NCBI RefSeq assembly: GCF_001423965.1
Contig: NZ_LMPV01000006.1
Coordinates: forward strand, 248,001 to 312,000
Origin: Exiguobacterium sp. Leaf196
GTDB taxonomy: Bacteria > Bacillota > Bacilli > Exiguobacteriales > Exiguobacteriaceae
Direction: 5' to 3'
Length of the DNA stretch: 64,000 nt
Shown here: positions 1-11,228 of the stretch, piece after piece
Numbering within the stretch: the stretch's first letter is position 1
Layout: each line of letters starts with the position of its first letter
Notes under the pieces: model-generated
What the model saw: only the letters and a program-made list of their open reading frames with translations
Databases searched by the model: none
What the model was told of the DNA's origin: nothing
Translations under genes and position numbers: made by a program

Positions 1-105
1 GCGTTTCCCGTCTTGGATTTGACGCGCACGCTTAGCGGCAACTGTAACGATTGTATATTTCGACGGTACTTTCTTTTGAAGCTTATCAACTGATGGATAT
101 AACAT
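1..105 (-). CDS. rpoZ: RNA polymerase omega subunit (5' part only)
   Basis: The first 35 codons of a small protein that runs off the window edge. The N-terminus starts MLYPSVDKL, followed by [20 protein letters not shown] and QIQDGKR, which is the typical opening of the omega subunit that helps assemble and stabilise RNA polymerase. The ATG starts one base after the TGA of gmk, and its ribosome binding site (GGAGG) lies inside the last gmk codons, so the two are translationally coupled. The gmk-rpoZ pair is the usual Bacillota arrangement. The C-terminal half lies outside the window. Confidence 0.9.
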   Translation of the reverse strand, partial: MLYPSVDKLQKKVPSKYTIVTVAAKRARQIQDGKR

Positions 106-106
106 A

Positions 107-763
<657 letters not shown>

Positions 764-766
764 TCA

Positions 767-796
767 TATTAGCAGTAGAGATAGGAAGTTCGCAAG
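767..796 (-). promoter_or_regulatory. Probable sigma-A promoter of gmk-rpoZ
   Basis: On the minus strand TTGCGA, an 18-base spacer and TAATAT are seen, with TG one base before the -10 (extended -10). It lies about 40 bases upstream of the gmk GTG start in the 135-base gap between gmk and rqcH. I saw no equally good promoter for rqcH in the other direction. Confidence 0.6.
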
Positions 797-892
797 TCAT
801 CTTTTTTAGCTCGACTGCTTTATCATACCATAACGATGCCATTTCTGTTACCTTTAGAAAGTGAGAACGAAATCAAGAAAGAAGGTAATCGT

Positions 893-2584
893 ATGGCTTT
901 TGACGGATTGATGACGACACGCGTCGTCAAAGAACTCCAACCGCTCGTCGGAGGACGGATCAATAAGGTATACCAACCATATACATTGGATTTAGTATTC
1001 CAGGTCCGGGCCGAGCGAAAAAACGTATTGTTGCTCGCCTCTGCGAATGCCATGTATGCACGGATGCACATTACGTCGGAAGCGGTCAGCAACCCGAGTG
1101 AACCCCCACTCTTCTGTATGATGCTTCGCAAGCATGTCGAAGGCGGATTCATCGAATCGATCGAACAACTCGAACGCGACCGGATCATTGTCTTACGTGT
1201 CCGTTCCCGCAACGAACTTGGCGATGAGGAAGCGAAAAAAATCTATGTCGAGTTGATGGGACGACACTCGAACATCATTTTGACCGATGGACAAGATAAG
1301 ATCCTCGATGCGATCAAACACTTACCACTCAGTCAAAATACATTCCGGACGATCATGCCAGGGATGACCTATCAACTTCCACCAGCACAGGATAAAGTGG
1401 ATCCACTCACAGGAGATATCGAAAAGGCACTCCACCGAATCGACTGGAACGCTGGGAAACTGGATCGCCAGTTACTTGGTCTCTTCAGTGGTCTGTCTCC
1501 ACAAATTGCTAAGGAAGTCGTCACGCGGGCAGGTCTTGCGAACCGGACGAATCTTGCTACCGCTTTCCAGGACGTCTTAAAAGAACTAAACGGTCCTTAT
1601 GTATTGCAACGGATGGAAGGCGGCAAGGAACGCTTTGCACCGGTCCGCTTAACGGAAGGTTCAATCATTGACGAAAAGACGTTCGCGACGAGTGGTCAAG
1701 TCCTCGACGCATTCTTCCATCAAAAAGCAAACCGCGATCGTGTCAAACAACAAGCGGCCGATCTCGAACGGTTCATCAAGAGTGAGTACGATAAGAATAT
1801 CTTAAAGCGCTCAAAACTCGAAAAAGATTTAGAAGCGACGTTACGAATGGATGAATGGAAGCATAAAGGAGAACTGCTGACGACTTATCTCTATCAGCTC
1901 GAACGCGGGATGAAGGAAGCAACCGTCGTCGATTACTATGATCCAGACGGTGCTGAAATCACGATCTCGCTTGATCCCCGCTTCTCGCCAAACGAGAACG
2001 CACAGCGTTATTACAAACGGTATAACAAATTAAAAACCGCCAAAGTCGAAGTAGCGCGCCAGCTTGAGAAGAACCAAGCCGAGATTGCGTACTTCGAAGG
2101 TTTGCTTGCCCAACTCGATGTCGCATCCCCGGAAGATATCCGGGAAATGCGCGAGGAACTCGTCGAAGAAGGTTATCTGCGCGAACGACAAAAGAAGAAA
2201 AAGAAACCACAACTCCCACAACTCGAAGAATATCGTTCTTCGACCGGCCTTCCATTCTTCGTCGGAAAGAACAATAAACAAAATGATTACGCGACGTTCA
2301 AGTTTGGACGTCGGTCCGATACGTGGTTACACACGAAGGATATCCCAGGATCGCACGTCATCATTCAAAGTGATGCACCGGATGAGACAACGTTAAAAGA
2401 AGCAGCGATTGTTGCCGCCTACTACTCGAAAGCACGTGAATCGAGCCAAGTCCCGGTCGATTTTACGGAGTTACGATATGTCAAAAAACCGAGTGGTGCA
2501 AAACCCGGCTTCGTCATCTATACGGATCAAACGACACTTTACGTCACACCTGATCCAGATGTCGTCCAATCCTTACGTCAATGA
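893..2584 (+). CDS. rqcH: Ribosome quality control protein RqcH (NFACT/Rqc2 family)
   Basis: Bacterial homologue of Rqc2/NEMF: binds stalled 50S-peptidyl-tRNA complexes and recruits tRNA-Ala to add C-terminal alanine tails that mark the nascent chain for degradation. Older annotations call it fibronectin-binding protein. The 563 residues show an NFACT-N domain (opening MAFDGLMTTRVVKEL), a central coiled coil (about 280-430) and a C-terminal NFACT-R domain with TGLPFFVGKNNKQND and WLHTKDIPGSHVII. The start at MAFDG has a GAAGGT site 6 bases upstream; the longer frame adds 19 non-conserved residues. It lies divergent from gmk, near where B. subtilis yloA lies. Confidence 0.93.
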   Translation: MAFDGLMTTRVVKELQPLVGGRINKVYQPYTLDLVFQVRAERKNVLLLASANAMYARMHITSEAVSNPSEPPLFCMMLRKHVEGGFIESIEQLERDRIIVLRVRSRNELGDEEAKKIYVELMGRHSNIILTDGQDKILDAIKHLPLSQNTFRTIMPGMTYQLPPAQDKVDPLTGDIEKALHRIDWNAGKLDRQLLGLFSGLSPQIAKEVVTRAGLANRTNLATAFQDVLKELNGPYVLQRMEGGKERFAPVRLTEGSIIDEKTFATSGQVLDAFFHQKANRDRVKQQAADLERFIKSEYDKNILKRSKLEKDLEATLRMDEWKHKGELLTTYLYQLERGMKEATVVDYYDPDGAEITISLDPRFSPNENAQRYYKRYNKLKTAKVEVARQLEKNQAEIAYFEGLLAQLDVASPEDIREMREELVEEGYLRERQKKKKKPQLPQLEEYRSSTGLPFFVGKNNKQNDYATFKFGRRSDTWLHTKDIPGSHVIIQSDAPDETTLKEAAIVAAYYSKARESSQVPVDFTELRYVKKPSGAKPGFVIYTDQTTLYVTPDPDVVQSLRQ

Positions 2585-2592
2585 CGCTACAC

Positions 2593-2642
2593 AAAAAAGC
2601 GCTGTTTTTCCTAAATATCACTTAGGAGAGACAGCGCTTTTT
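2593..2642. terminator. Bidirectional terminator between rqcH and the ArAE-like gene
   Basis: Inverted repeat with arms AAAAAGCGCTGT and ACAGCGCTTTTT and an inner stem CCTAA/TTAGG. T-runs on both strands fit its position between two convergent genes. Confidence 0.88.
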
Positions 2643-2647
2643 CATCT

Positions 2648-3559
2648 TCACTTCATTTTTTCTAACTGTTCCCGGTAATCGAGCAAATGCCCATGGATGA
2701 TATCCTTCGCCTCGCTTAATTCTTGATCGAATGAGAACATCGCTTGTTTTCGTTCGTGGGAGAAGATGACATCGTAATGATGGCTGAGTAAGAAATCAAT
2801 TTCCTGGCCGAGCGTCTTTTCTTGTTCTTCTGTCATCGGGATATCCCGATGACTGGCAATGCTTTCAAGCAAGACGAGCAACTTGTCTTCAAGATCGACA
2901 AGCTCCTTCAGTCGGATGAACGCTTCACTTTGACCGCTTGCCATCAATGGATATTTTTGATCTTCTTGAAGCATCAACATCATTTCTTCATGTTTGAGAA
3001 TTTGTTTCCGAACGGCAAGCAACCTCGTATCATCTTGCACAAGACTCCGCCAATCTTCCATCAACTGTTGCGTCGTTTTTTTGACAAGCAAGAGTAAACG
3101 ATCCTCATAATGGGGCGGGAAGACGATGTAATTGATGAGGACAGCAGATAACACACCGACGACAGTCAGCAACGAACGCGATAATGCATAGTGGACATAG
3201 TCGGCGGTCGGACTCTCGAACATCAACACGATGGCAAAGGCCGCGAACGTCGACATATCCGTTCTTCCAATCATCGAATTAAGGACGAGCGAGACAATTA
3301 CGGCGAGTCCAATCGTCAGCGGATTCGCCCCAAGTGTCGCAACAATCGCAAGACCACACATTAATCCAAGTACTGTTCCGAAAATCCGGTTGAAGACGAT
3401 TTTAAACGAGCGATGAATCGTCGGTTGCATGGCAACAATTGCTGCGACAGCCCCCATTCCCGAATAAATATCGAACACATACCAGGAGATACTAAGCGCA
3501 AGAGCTACCGCGATACCGGTCTTGACCGTTCGTAGTCCAATCCGAAACTTTAATTTCAC
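2648..3559 (-). CDS. Aromatic acid exporter (ArAE/FUSC-like) family membrane protein
   Basis: 303 residues. The N-terminal half (to about 150) is strongly hydrophobic with five or six predicted membrane spans, including the segment MGAVAAIVAMQPTIHRSF, which resembles the ArAE_1/FUSC family (B. subtilis YqjA). The C-terminal half is cytoplasmic, charged and helical. The family is associated with export of aromatic or other organic acids, but the substrate cannot be told from sequence. The GTG start overlaps the stop codon of the upstream DUF4097-type gene by four bases, so the two form a coupled pair. Family assignment is good; the specific function is unknown. Confidence 0.8.
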   Translation of the reverse strand: MKLKFRIGLRTVKTGIAVALALSISWYVFDIYSGMGAVAAIVAMQPTIHRSFKIVFNRIFGTVLGLMCGLAIVATLGANPLTIGLAVIVSLVLNSMIGRTDMSTFAAFAIVLMFESPTADYVHYALSRSLLTVVGVLSAVLINYIVFPPHYEDRLLLLVKKTTQQLMEDWRSLVQDDTRLLAVRKQILKHEEMMLMLQEDQKYPLMASGQSEAFIRLKELVDLEDKLLVLLESIASHRDIPMTEEQEKTLGQEIDFLLSHHYDVIFSHERKQAMFSFDQELSEAKDIIHGHLLDYREQLEKMK

Positions 3560-4458
3560 TCGAGTGTCACCTGCCCGACTTCACTATTGACTGTCACTAC
3601 CGGTTTTTCTTGTTTCGACAGTTCATAAATTGTCTCATCCTTATTCTTTTGTTTCGTATATCGGTCAGAGGCTTTAATATCGCCTCCTGTGTCAATCGTA
3701 ATCGTACCGGCTGATTTATTTGGTTTTAGCTTCGTCGCGCCGTCAATCGTTGTGACGTCGAGACTCAACTTCGCCACATATTCCGCAAGAGAAACACTTT
3801 CACCTGTCACTTGCGCATGGACGGCATCCATCTCTTTGATGGAAATCGCACGTGTTGCATTCAGTGTAATCTCATCACCTTTTACTTTATCGAGACTCAT
3901 CGCTTCTCCGTCCATCTCGATCGTTTTTGCGTAGATGCCCATTCCTTTAAGTGTTCCAGCATCGACATCGACACGGTTCATATAACTCGGTAGTCCCACT
4001 TGAATCGTATAGTCTGCTGTTTTTTCGCTCGGACGATTGCCGAGTCGAGACAGCCAACCATCTCGTCCTGTCACCGTTACCGTATTCGTCGATGTACTGA
4101 TTTTCAGTCGTTTTCCACTCGATGCACTATCGACGAGTTTGATTTGGACGTTTCCGTCTGTGCTTCGAACGAATTGTACCGTTGCGTGCGGCGCCTCGAT
4201 GGCGAGAGACTTATAGCGATTCGTCGTCTTGAATGTTTCGCCGCGCGATAACAATTCCGTTGAGACGAGCAATGTAATCGAATAGATGACGACAAGTCCG
4301 AGAACGACACCACCGTATAAATAAAGCGGTCGCTTCACTGGTCCTTTTTCTCCAATGCGGTTCAACCGTGCATCCATCTTTTGTTTTTGTTTATTTTTTA
4401 AGCGTGTGAACGACGATTGTTTTCGTTTCCGCACACTCCTACTGTTATGCTCTTCCAT
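3556..4458 (-). CDS. Membrane-anchored DUF4097-like protein
   Basis: 300 residues: a basic cytoplasmic N-terminus (about 1-45, rich in Lys and Arg), a single membrane span (about 46-70, LYGGVVLGLVVIYSITLLVS), then an extracellular region of repeated short beta strands. That region resembles DUF4097/DUF4098 putative adhesin or beta-helix domains (for example IEMDGEAMSLDKVKGDEI followed by ITLNATRAISI). A GGAGGG site precedes the ATG. Such proteins are often found with phage-shock or membrane-stress genes; here the only partner is the ArAE-like membrane gene that overlaps it. A role in envelope maintenance is a guess. Confidence 0.65.
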   Translation of the reverse strand: MEEHNSRSVRKRKQSSFTRLKNKQKQKMDARLNRIGEKGPVKRPLYLYGGVVLGLVVIYSITLLVSTELLSRGETFKTTNRYKSLAIEAPHATVQFVRSTDGNVQIKLVDSASSGKRLKISTSTNTVTVTGRDGWLSRLGNRPSEKTADYTIQVGLPSYMNRVDVDAGTLKGMGIYAKTIEMDGEAMSLDKVKGDEITLNATRAISIKEMDAVHAQVTGESVSLAEYVAKLSLDVTTIDGATKLKPNKSAGTITIDTGGDIKASDRYTKQKNKDETIYELSKQEKPVVTVNSEVGQVTLE

Positions 4459-4484
4459 GTCAGTCCCTCCATCTCATGTCTACC

Positions 4485-4514
4485 ATTATTCCGAATATCT
4501 GAATCGGCTGTCAA
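4485..4514 (-). promoter_or_regulatory. Probable sigma-A promoter of the DUF4097/ArAE pair
   Basis: The minus strand carries a perfect TTGACA, an 18-base spacer and AATAAT, ending about 27 bases before the DUF4097 start codon. The rest of the gap up to the next terminator shows nothing else recognisable. Confidence 0.65.
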
Positions 4515-4614
4515 CAGCCCCTTCTTATCATAGAAGAAGTTCACCGTTTCGCCATCGGGCGGAAGAAGGAAGCGTAATCGGATGAACTACAGATATTCCA
4601 GAAGAATAATCGAC

Positions 4615-4649
4615 AAAAAGGAGAGGAACCTTGACGTTTCCTCTCCTTT
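4615..4649 (-). terminator. Terminator after the UPF0173 hydrolase gene
   Basis: On the minus strand, AAAGGAGAGGAAA pairs with TTCCTCTCCTTTTT across an eight-base loop. It begins 13 bases after the hydrolase stop codon. Confidence 0.85.
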
Positions 4650-4662
4650 GCTTAAGAACGGA

Positions 4663-5352
4663 TTATAATTCGAGTGACTCGCCGATCGCGAGTAAATGAC
4701 CAGTTTGACCTTGCGCTTCAATTTGTTCACAGAATGCGTTCGCATCTTGTTTGATTAAATCAAATGTATCGTAGTGGATCGGTATGACTGCTTTCGCTTG
4801 CAACATATCTGCAGCGATCAACGCATCATCCGGACCCATCGTGAAGTTATCACCGATCGGTAAGAAGGCTAAATCGATTTCGTGATGGGCGCCATAAAGG
4901 GCTAAATCCCCGAACAGTGCCGTATCGCCTGCGTGATAGATTTCTTTGCCTTCGATTGTCAGCAAGAATCCAGCCGGCATCCCCATATACGTAATGGTTT
5001 GTTTCTCTTCATCGATGATGCTTGATGAATGGAATGCCTGTGTCATCTTTACTTTACCAAACGAGAATTCAAACTGTCCGCCAAGGTTCATCGGGTGGAC
5101 ATTCAATCCTTTGAAGCTTAAATACGTTGCCAACTCATGCGTAGCGATGATCGTCGCCCCCGTTGCTTTCGCGATCCGCTCTGCATCAAGCATATGATCG
5201 GCATGCGCATGCGTCAAAAGAATGAAGTCCGCCTTGACGTCATCGGGATTCGTCGTCGCTTTATCGTTACCACTAAAGAAGGGATCGATGACGAGATGGT
5301 GACCATTCGTTTCAATCGTTACTGTTGACTGTCCATGATAAGTTAGCTTCAT
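4663..5352 (-). CDS. UPF0173 metal-dependent hydrolase (beta-lactamase fold, YtkL family)
   Basis: 229 residues, full family length. A metallo-beta-lactamase fold is shown by the metal-binding motif THAHADHM at about residues 47-54, further ligands in [13 protein letters not shown] (about 137-149), and PIHYDTF near the C-terminus. The family is widespread in Bacillota and its substrate is not established. A GAGAGG site lies upstream of the ATG. It lies alone between a terminator and the remains of an HxlR-type regulator in the same direction. Confidence 0.88.
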   Translation of the reverse strand: MKLTYHGQSTVTIETNGHHLVIDPFFSGNDKATTNPDDVKADFILLTHAHADHMLDAERIAKATGATIIATHELATYLSFKGLNVHPMNLGGQFEFSFGKVKMTQAFHSSSIIDEEKQTITYMGMPAGFLLTIEGKEIYHAGDTALFGDLALYGAHHEIDLAFLPIGDNFTMGPDDALIAADMLQAKAVIPIHYDTFDLIKQDANAFCEQIEAQGQTGHLLAIGESLEL

Positions 5353-5371
5353 CTAGTTCACTGCCTCTCGA

Positions 5372-5684
5372 TTAGGATTCGGATAATTGATTCCCTTCCC
5401 CCCATGCACATAAACCTTTCATGACCGGTTGTAGTGTAAATGACGCCTCTGTCAATTTGTATTCGACGTGCAGAACGGCTTCATCATACTCAATCTGCTC
5501 AATTATTTTGAGTCGTTCAAGTTCCTTCAACTGATCAGTCAAGACTTTCCGAGAAATCCCGGGAATGGCACGTTGTAACTTAAAAATAGTTCGTATCTTT
5601 CTCTAACGTGCAATATAATTGTGAACGCCATTTTCCGCCGATGATGGCGAGCTCCCGATTGACCTGAAATTGTTCAGTCGACAT
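5372..5684 (-). pseudogene. Frameshifted HxlR-type transcriptional regulator
   Basis: From the ATG at 5684 the frame reads MSTEQFQVNRELAIIGGKWRS and then hits a stop after about 34 codons (LEKDTNYF*). In the next frame the winged-helix continuation follows directly: IFKLQRAIPGISRKVLTDQL, ELERLKIIEQIEYDE, HVEYKLTEAS, KGLCAWGEG, ending in TAA. Together these rebuild a full HxlR-like helix-turn-helix protein of about 104 residues. The 313-base span implies a net +1 (or -2) frameshift in the stretch before ATTTTTAAG. HxlR proteins often control an adjacent divergent gene; the divergent neighbour is itself broken. A sequencing error is possible but is less likely because the neighbour carries several lesions. 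Confidence 0.8.
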
Positions 5685-5788
5685 GTTGTTCTCTCCCCCA
5701 AAGTCGTTACTTCAAAGTGCGTACTATGCAATGGAGTGTAGCGCAAGTTAAAGTATGCTTAAATCATTTTGCAAAAAGAGTGTTAGAC

Positions 5789-6259
5789 ATGACGTATCCA
5801 TATAATTTTTCGCACATCGGTCTTTCCGTGCCGAATCTCGACGAAGCTGTTCGTTTTTATCAAGAGATGAAGGACTGGTATATTATCATGGAACCATTTG
5901 ATGTCCTCGAAGATGATTCTACCATCGGTGTCATGTACACAGACGTCTTTGGTATATGATGGGACAAGTTCCGGATCGCCCACATGGCGTCAGATGATCG
6001 CATCGACATCGAGTTGTTTGAATTCCCGAACAATGAACAATCTGAGAGTAATTGCGAATTCTGGAAACAGGTATCTTCCATTATACGATTATACGATCCA
6101 AGACCCTGATGTCGAAGGGTTCGTCGAACAAATCGTTCTCACGGCGGTAAACAGCGGATGTCGATCTGCGAATACTATCCAGGAGACAAACCTTACCGGA
6201 TAGTCTACTGTGAGGATCCATTTGATAGTCTCGTCAAAATTTACTCTCACTCATATTAA
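5789..6259 (+). pseudogene. Decayed VOC/glyoxalase-family gene
   Basis: The reading frame opens MTYPYNFSHIGLSVPNLDEA and runs to an in-frame TGA at 5957 (VFGI*), continues in the same frame as WDKFRIAHMASDDRIDIELF, then needs two frame changes to read IQDPDVEGFVEQI and finally GGKQRMSICEYYPGD and KIYSHSY* at 6259. Put together this is a vicinal-oxygen-chelate (glyoxalase/bleomycin-resistance) protein of about 155 residues. One nonsense codon and two frameshifts make a functional product very unlikely. It lies divergent from the broken HxlR regulator; both look like a former regulator-target pair. Confidence 0.85.
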
Positions 6260-6288
6260 CTCACGTATTCGAAAGGAGCTTATTAAAC

Positions 6289-7260
6289 ATGAAAGCATGG
6301 TTAAACCACTCAGGTACAGCCATTGATCAATGGACATTCGAAGAGGTCAAGACACCGACGCCAGGAGAAGGACAAGCCTTGATTCGCGTCAAGACGGTCG
6401 CACTGAATCCCGTCGACTATAAGGCAACCAATAATCCAGCTTGGACGTTCCCGCATATTCCGGGCGTTGACCTAGCAGGTGTCGTCGAACAAATCGGACC
6501 CGGCGCAGAAGTGAAGATCGGTGATCGTGTAGCGATTCATACGAACCTGCAACGCGATGGTGCTTTTGCTGAATACGTACTTGTTGATACACGCGCTCTT
6601 GCCCCGATTCTAGAAGACGTCTCATTCGCTGAAGCCGCTGCGATTCTTTGCGCAGGCATGACAGCTTATGAAGCGATCGTCCAAAAGATGAACACGACAG
6701 GTAAAGAGACGATTCTCATCCATGCTGGTGCAGGTGGTGTGGGTGGCATCGGCATTCAACTCGCGAAACGATTTGGTCTTAAGGTCGCGACGACTGCTTC
6801 GACGGAAAACCATGAGTGGGTCAAGCGACTCGGTGCCGATCTTGCCATCGACTACAAAAAAGAAAATGTAACCGAGGTCATTCGCGATTGGACGAATGAT
6901 CGCGGCGCTGACTTGATTTTCAATACGGTCGGTCGAAATGAAGCAACAGCAGATCTCGGACGTCTTGCCTTCTCGGGTCAACTCGCCTTCATCGCCGGCG
7001 GTCCTGATCAATCGGTCGTCAAGCCGTTCACGCTCTCCCCTTCGATCCATGAAGTAGCACTTGCGGCTGCTTATGCAAGCGAAGATGACCGCGCGATCCG
7101 AAACCTTGGTCATATGGCAAGTGAATTATTACAACTCGTCGCAACGAAAGAACTCGATCCACTCGTCACAGAGGAGATTCCAGCAGCGGACATCGTCAAA
7201 GGATTACAACGTCTATCTGAACGTCACGTCCGTGGTAAAATCATCGCTAAATTTAACTAA
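6289..7260 (+). CDS. Zinc-free medium-chain alcohol dehydrogenase/quinone oxidoreductase family protein
   Basis: 323 residues. N-terminal GroES-like domain (ALIRVKTVALNPVDYKA, GVDLAGVVEQIGPG) and C-terminal Rossmann fold with the cofactor loop HAGAGGVGGIGIQLAKRFG at about residues 144-162. The cysteine and histidine ligands of zinc-dependent alcohol dehydrogenases are missing, so a QOR-type NADPH-dependent quinone or enone reductase is likely; the substrate is unknown. The ATG follows a clear GAAAGGAGCT site. It starts 29 bases after the decayed VOC gene and in the same direction, so it may once have shared that promoter. Confidence 0.85.
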   Translation: MKAWLNHSGTAIDQWTFEEVKTPTPGEGQALIRVKTVALNPVDYKATNNPAWTFPHIPGVDLAGVVEQIGPGAEVKIGDRVAIHTNLQRDGAFAEYVLVDTRALAPILEDVSFAEAAAILCAGMTAYEAIVQKMNTTGKETILIHAGAGGVGGIGIQLAKRFGLKVATTASTENHEWVKRLGADLAIDYKKENVTEVIRDWTNDRGADLIFNTVGRNEATADLGRLAFSGQLAFIAGGPDQSVVKPFTLSPSIHEVALAAAYASEDDRAIRNLGHMASELLQLVATKELDPLVTEEIPAADIVKGLQRLSERHVRGKIIAKFN

Positions 7261-7274
7261 TACTTGCCGCGGCA

Positions 7275-7314
7275 CAAAACAGCCGACTGTCCTTAGATAA
7301 TAGGACGGTCGGCT
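7275..7314 (-). terminator. Terminator between the convergent reductase and GNAT genes
   Basis: Arms AGCCGACTGTCCT and AGGACGGTCGGCT with one mismatch around an eight-base loop. A T-rich tail (GTTTTGTG) follows on the minus strand only, so it best serves the GNAT gene; on the plus strand it has no good T-run. Confidence 0.65.
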
Positions 7315-7371
7315 ACTGTCGTACTCTATTTTTTAATTCCTGAACGTTGACTGAAAAAGCATCAGCCATGT

Positions 7372-8181
7372 TCACCGGTAGCGTTCTTGTTTTTTGATAT
7401 GTAAGGATCGTCCGACTAACTCGAAACCGACATGCTGATAGATTTTATTCGCTGTCTGGTTCGACCAATCGGTATAGAGCGTCACGACCGGATAAGACTG
7501 TAGGAGGTGTTCAGATAGTTTTGCGACAAGATAAGAAGCATATCCATTCCCACGTAGTTTTTTCGGCGTATAGACGTAAGAAATCGTAATCCCAGTTTGC
7601 GTGGGACGTGTCGCTGCCGCCATCGCGACGAGCGTATTTCCGCTAAACAATCCGAACAAGCTTCCTTGCTGAATGTGTCGCGTCATTGACTGATGGAGTT
7701 GCGTAAGCTGTCGATCAGATGGACGCGTTTCGACCTCATATAAAAATCCGGACGCAAATTCTAAGGCTTGTTGTCCTTCATCGTTCGAAACCGGTCGGAA
7801 GACGACGTTCTCCGGAACATGTGGCATCTCGACCTTCGTCAATGCATACATCCCTTGTTCCATATGTACCTCATACATGGAATGTGGGAGTAAAAGCGGC
7901 GCTAAGATGGCCTGTTCTCCGACGAATCCTGGACTATCCAGAATTCGCGCAAGCTTTCGAATCCCTTCTTGCGAGAACATATCCCCTGCGACGATGACTT
8001 GCTCCGGTATCGTTTGCAATATGACGAGACGATGATCGCCTTCTTGTGCCGTTGCCATCAAGAGCGGTTCATCCCCACGTTCTAATATACCTAGAATCAA
8101 CTGATGCGTATCTGGACGTTCAAGCAGAAACGGGAGGACGACCATTTTGAATTGTTCATAATCACGATAATGCGTCACCAT
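7372..8181 (-). CDS. GNAT-family N-acetyltransferase
   Basis: 269 residues in two halves. The C-terminal half has the acetyl-CoA-binding signature SYVYTPKKLRGNGYASYLV (about 210-228) and the closing strand TLYTDWSNQTANKIYQHVGF, typical of GNAT enzymes. The N-terminal half is a degenerate GNAT-like extension seen in several Bacillota members. The acceptor substrate is unknown. An AAGGAGG site lies 9 bases before the ATG. It follows pyrE in the same direction with an 81-base gap and no obvious terminator, so read-through from the pyr operon is possible. Confidence 0.8.
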   Translation of the reverse strand: MVTHYRDYEQFKMVVLPFLLERPDTHQLILGILERGDEPLLMATAQEGDHRLVILQTIPEQVIVAGDMFSQEGIRKLARILDSPGFVGEQAILAPLLLPHSMYEVHMEQGMYALTKVEMPHVPENVVFRPVSNDEGQQALEFASGFLYEVETRPSDRQLTQLHQSMTRHIQQGSLFGLFSGNTLVAMAAATRPTQTGITISYVYTPKKLRGNGYASYLVAKLSEHLLQSYPVVTLYTDWSNQTANKIYQHVGFELVGRSLHIKKQERYR

Positions 8182-8262
8182 AGTCGACGACCTCCTTTAT
8201 TTCTATAGTGTACCAAATCATGCACTAGAAATCGTAGGTCGTCCGACGGAATCTATCTGTTT

Positions 8263-8891
8263 TTACACGTTTGCGGTAAAACGTTCGCTCCAAGCAACTG
8301 GGTCCTTCGACCAATCTGCCAATTGTTCCTGTTCTTCTACCGTGATATCCCCTTGTTGTTGTGCCGTTTCGAGTAACGCTTCGAACGTCAGTAATGCATC
8401 CGCGTCAATCTTCGCGTCTCGGAGATTGTTCTTCAAGCGTTCCATCCCGTAAGAGAAAATCGCTTGAATCCGAATGACGTTCGCTCCCTTTGCTTGGAGT
8501 GCTTCCGCTGCCTCGATCGCAGACATCCCCGTTGATAATAAGTCTTCGATGACGACGACGCGTTGGCCTGGTTGAATAACACCTTCGATTTGATTACCTT
8601 TCCCGTGTTTCTTACTGCCACTACGCACGTAGACCATCGGTAACCCTAATCGTTCCGCGACGAATGCCGCGTGAGGAATACCTGCTGTCGCTGTTCCGGC
8701 AACGACTTCGATTCCTAAATCCTTCACTTTCTCAGCGAGGGCATCGGCAATCAAAGAGCGGACTTTTGGGTACGAAAGTGTCAACCGATTATCGCAATAG
8801 ATCGGAGAACGGAGCCCACTCGCCCACGTATACGGATCGTTTGGAGATAACGTGACGGCTTTGATACGGAGTAATGCATTTGCAATTGGAT

Positions 8892-8898
<7 letters not shown>
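8263..8898 (-). CDS. pyrE: Orotate phosphoribosyltransferase
   Basis: Joins orotate and PRPP to give orotidine 5'-phosphate, the fifth step of UMP synthesis. 211 residues, with the substrate segment WASGLRSPIYCDNR near the N-terminus and the PRPP loop VVVIEDLLSTGMSAIEAAEA at about 112-131. The start at MVNPIAN is preceded by AAGGGG eight bases away and overlaps the end of pyrF; an upstream in-frame ATG would add six residues and lacks this spacing. Last biosynthetic gene of the pyr operon. Only a weak hairpin follows. Confidence 0.96.

Positions 8899-11224
<2,326 letters not shown>

Positions 11225-11228
<4 letters not shown>

Noticed and set aside
836-892. 19-codon N-terminal extension of rqcH
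   Set aside because: No ribosome binding site and no NFACT similarity; MAFDGLM is the usual opening.
5717-5959. Intact 80-residue protein ending at the TGA
   Set aside because: It is only the first third of the VOC domain plus a non-conserved leader; the rest of the domain continues past the stop in the same and other frames.
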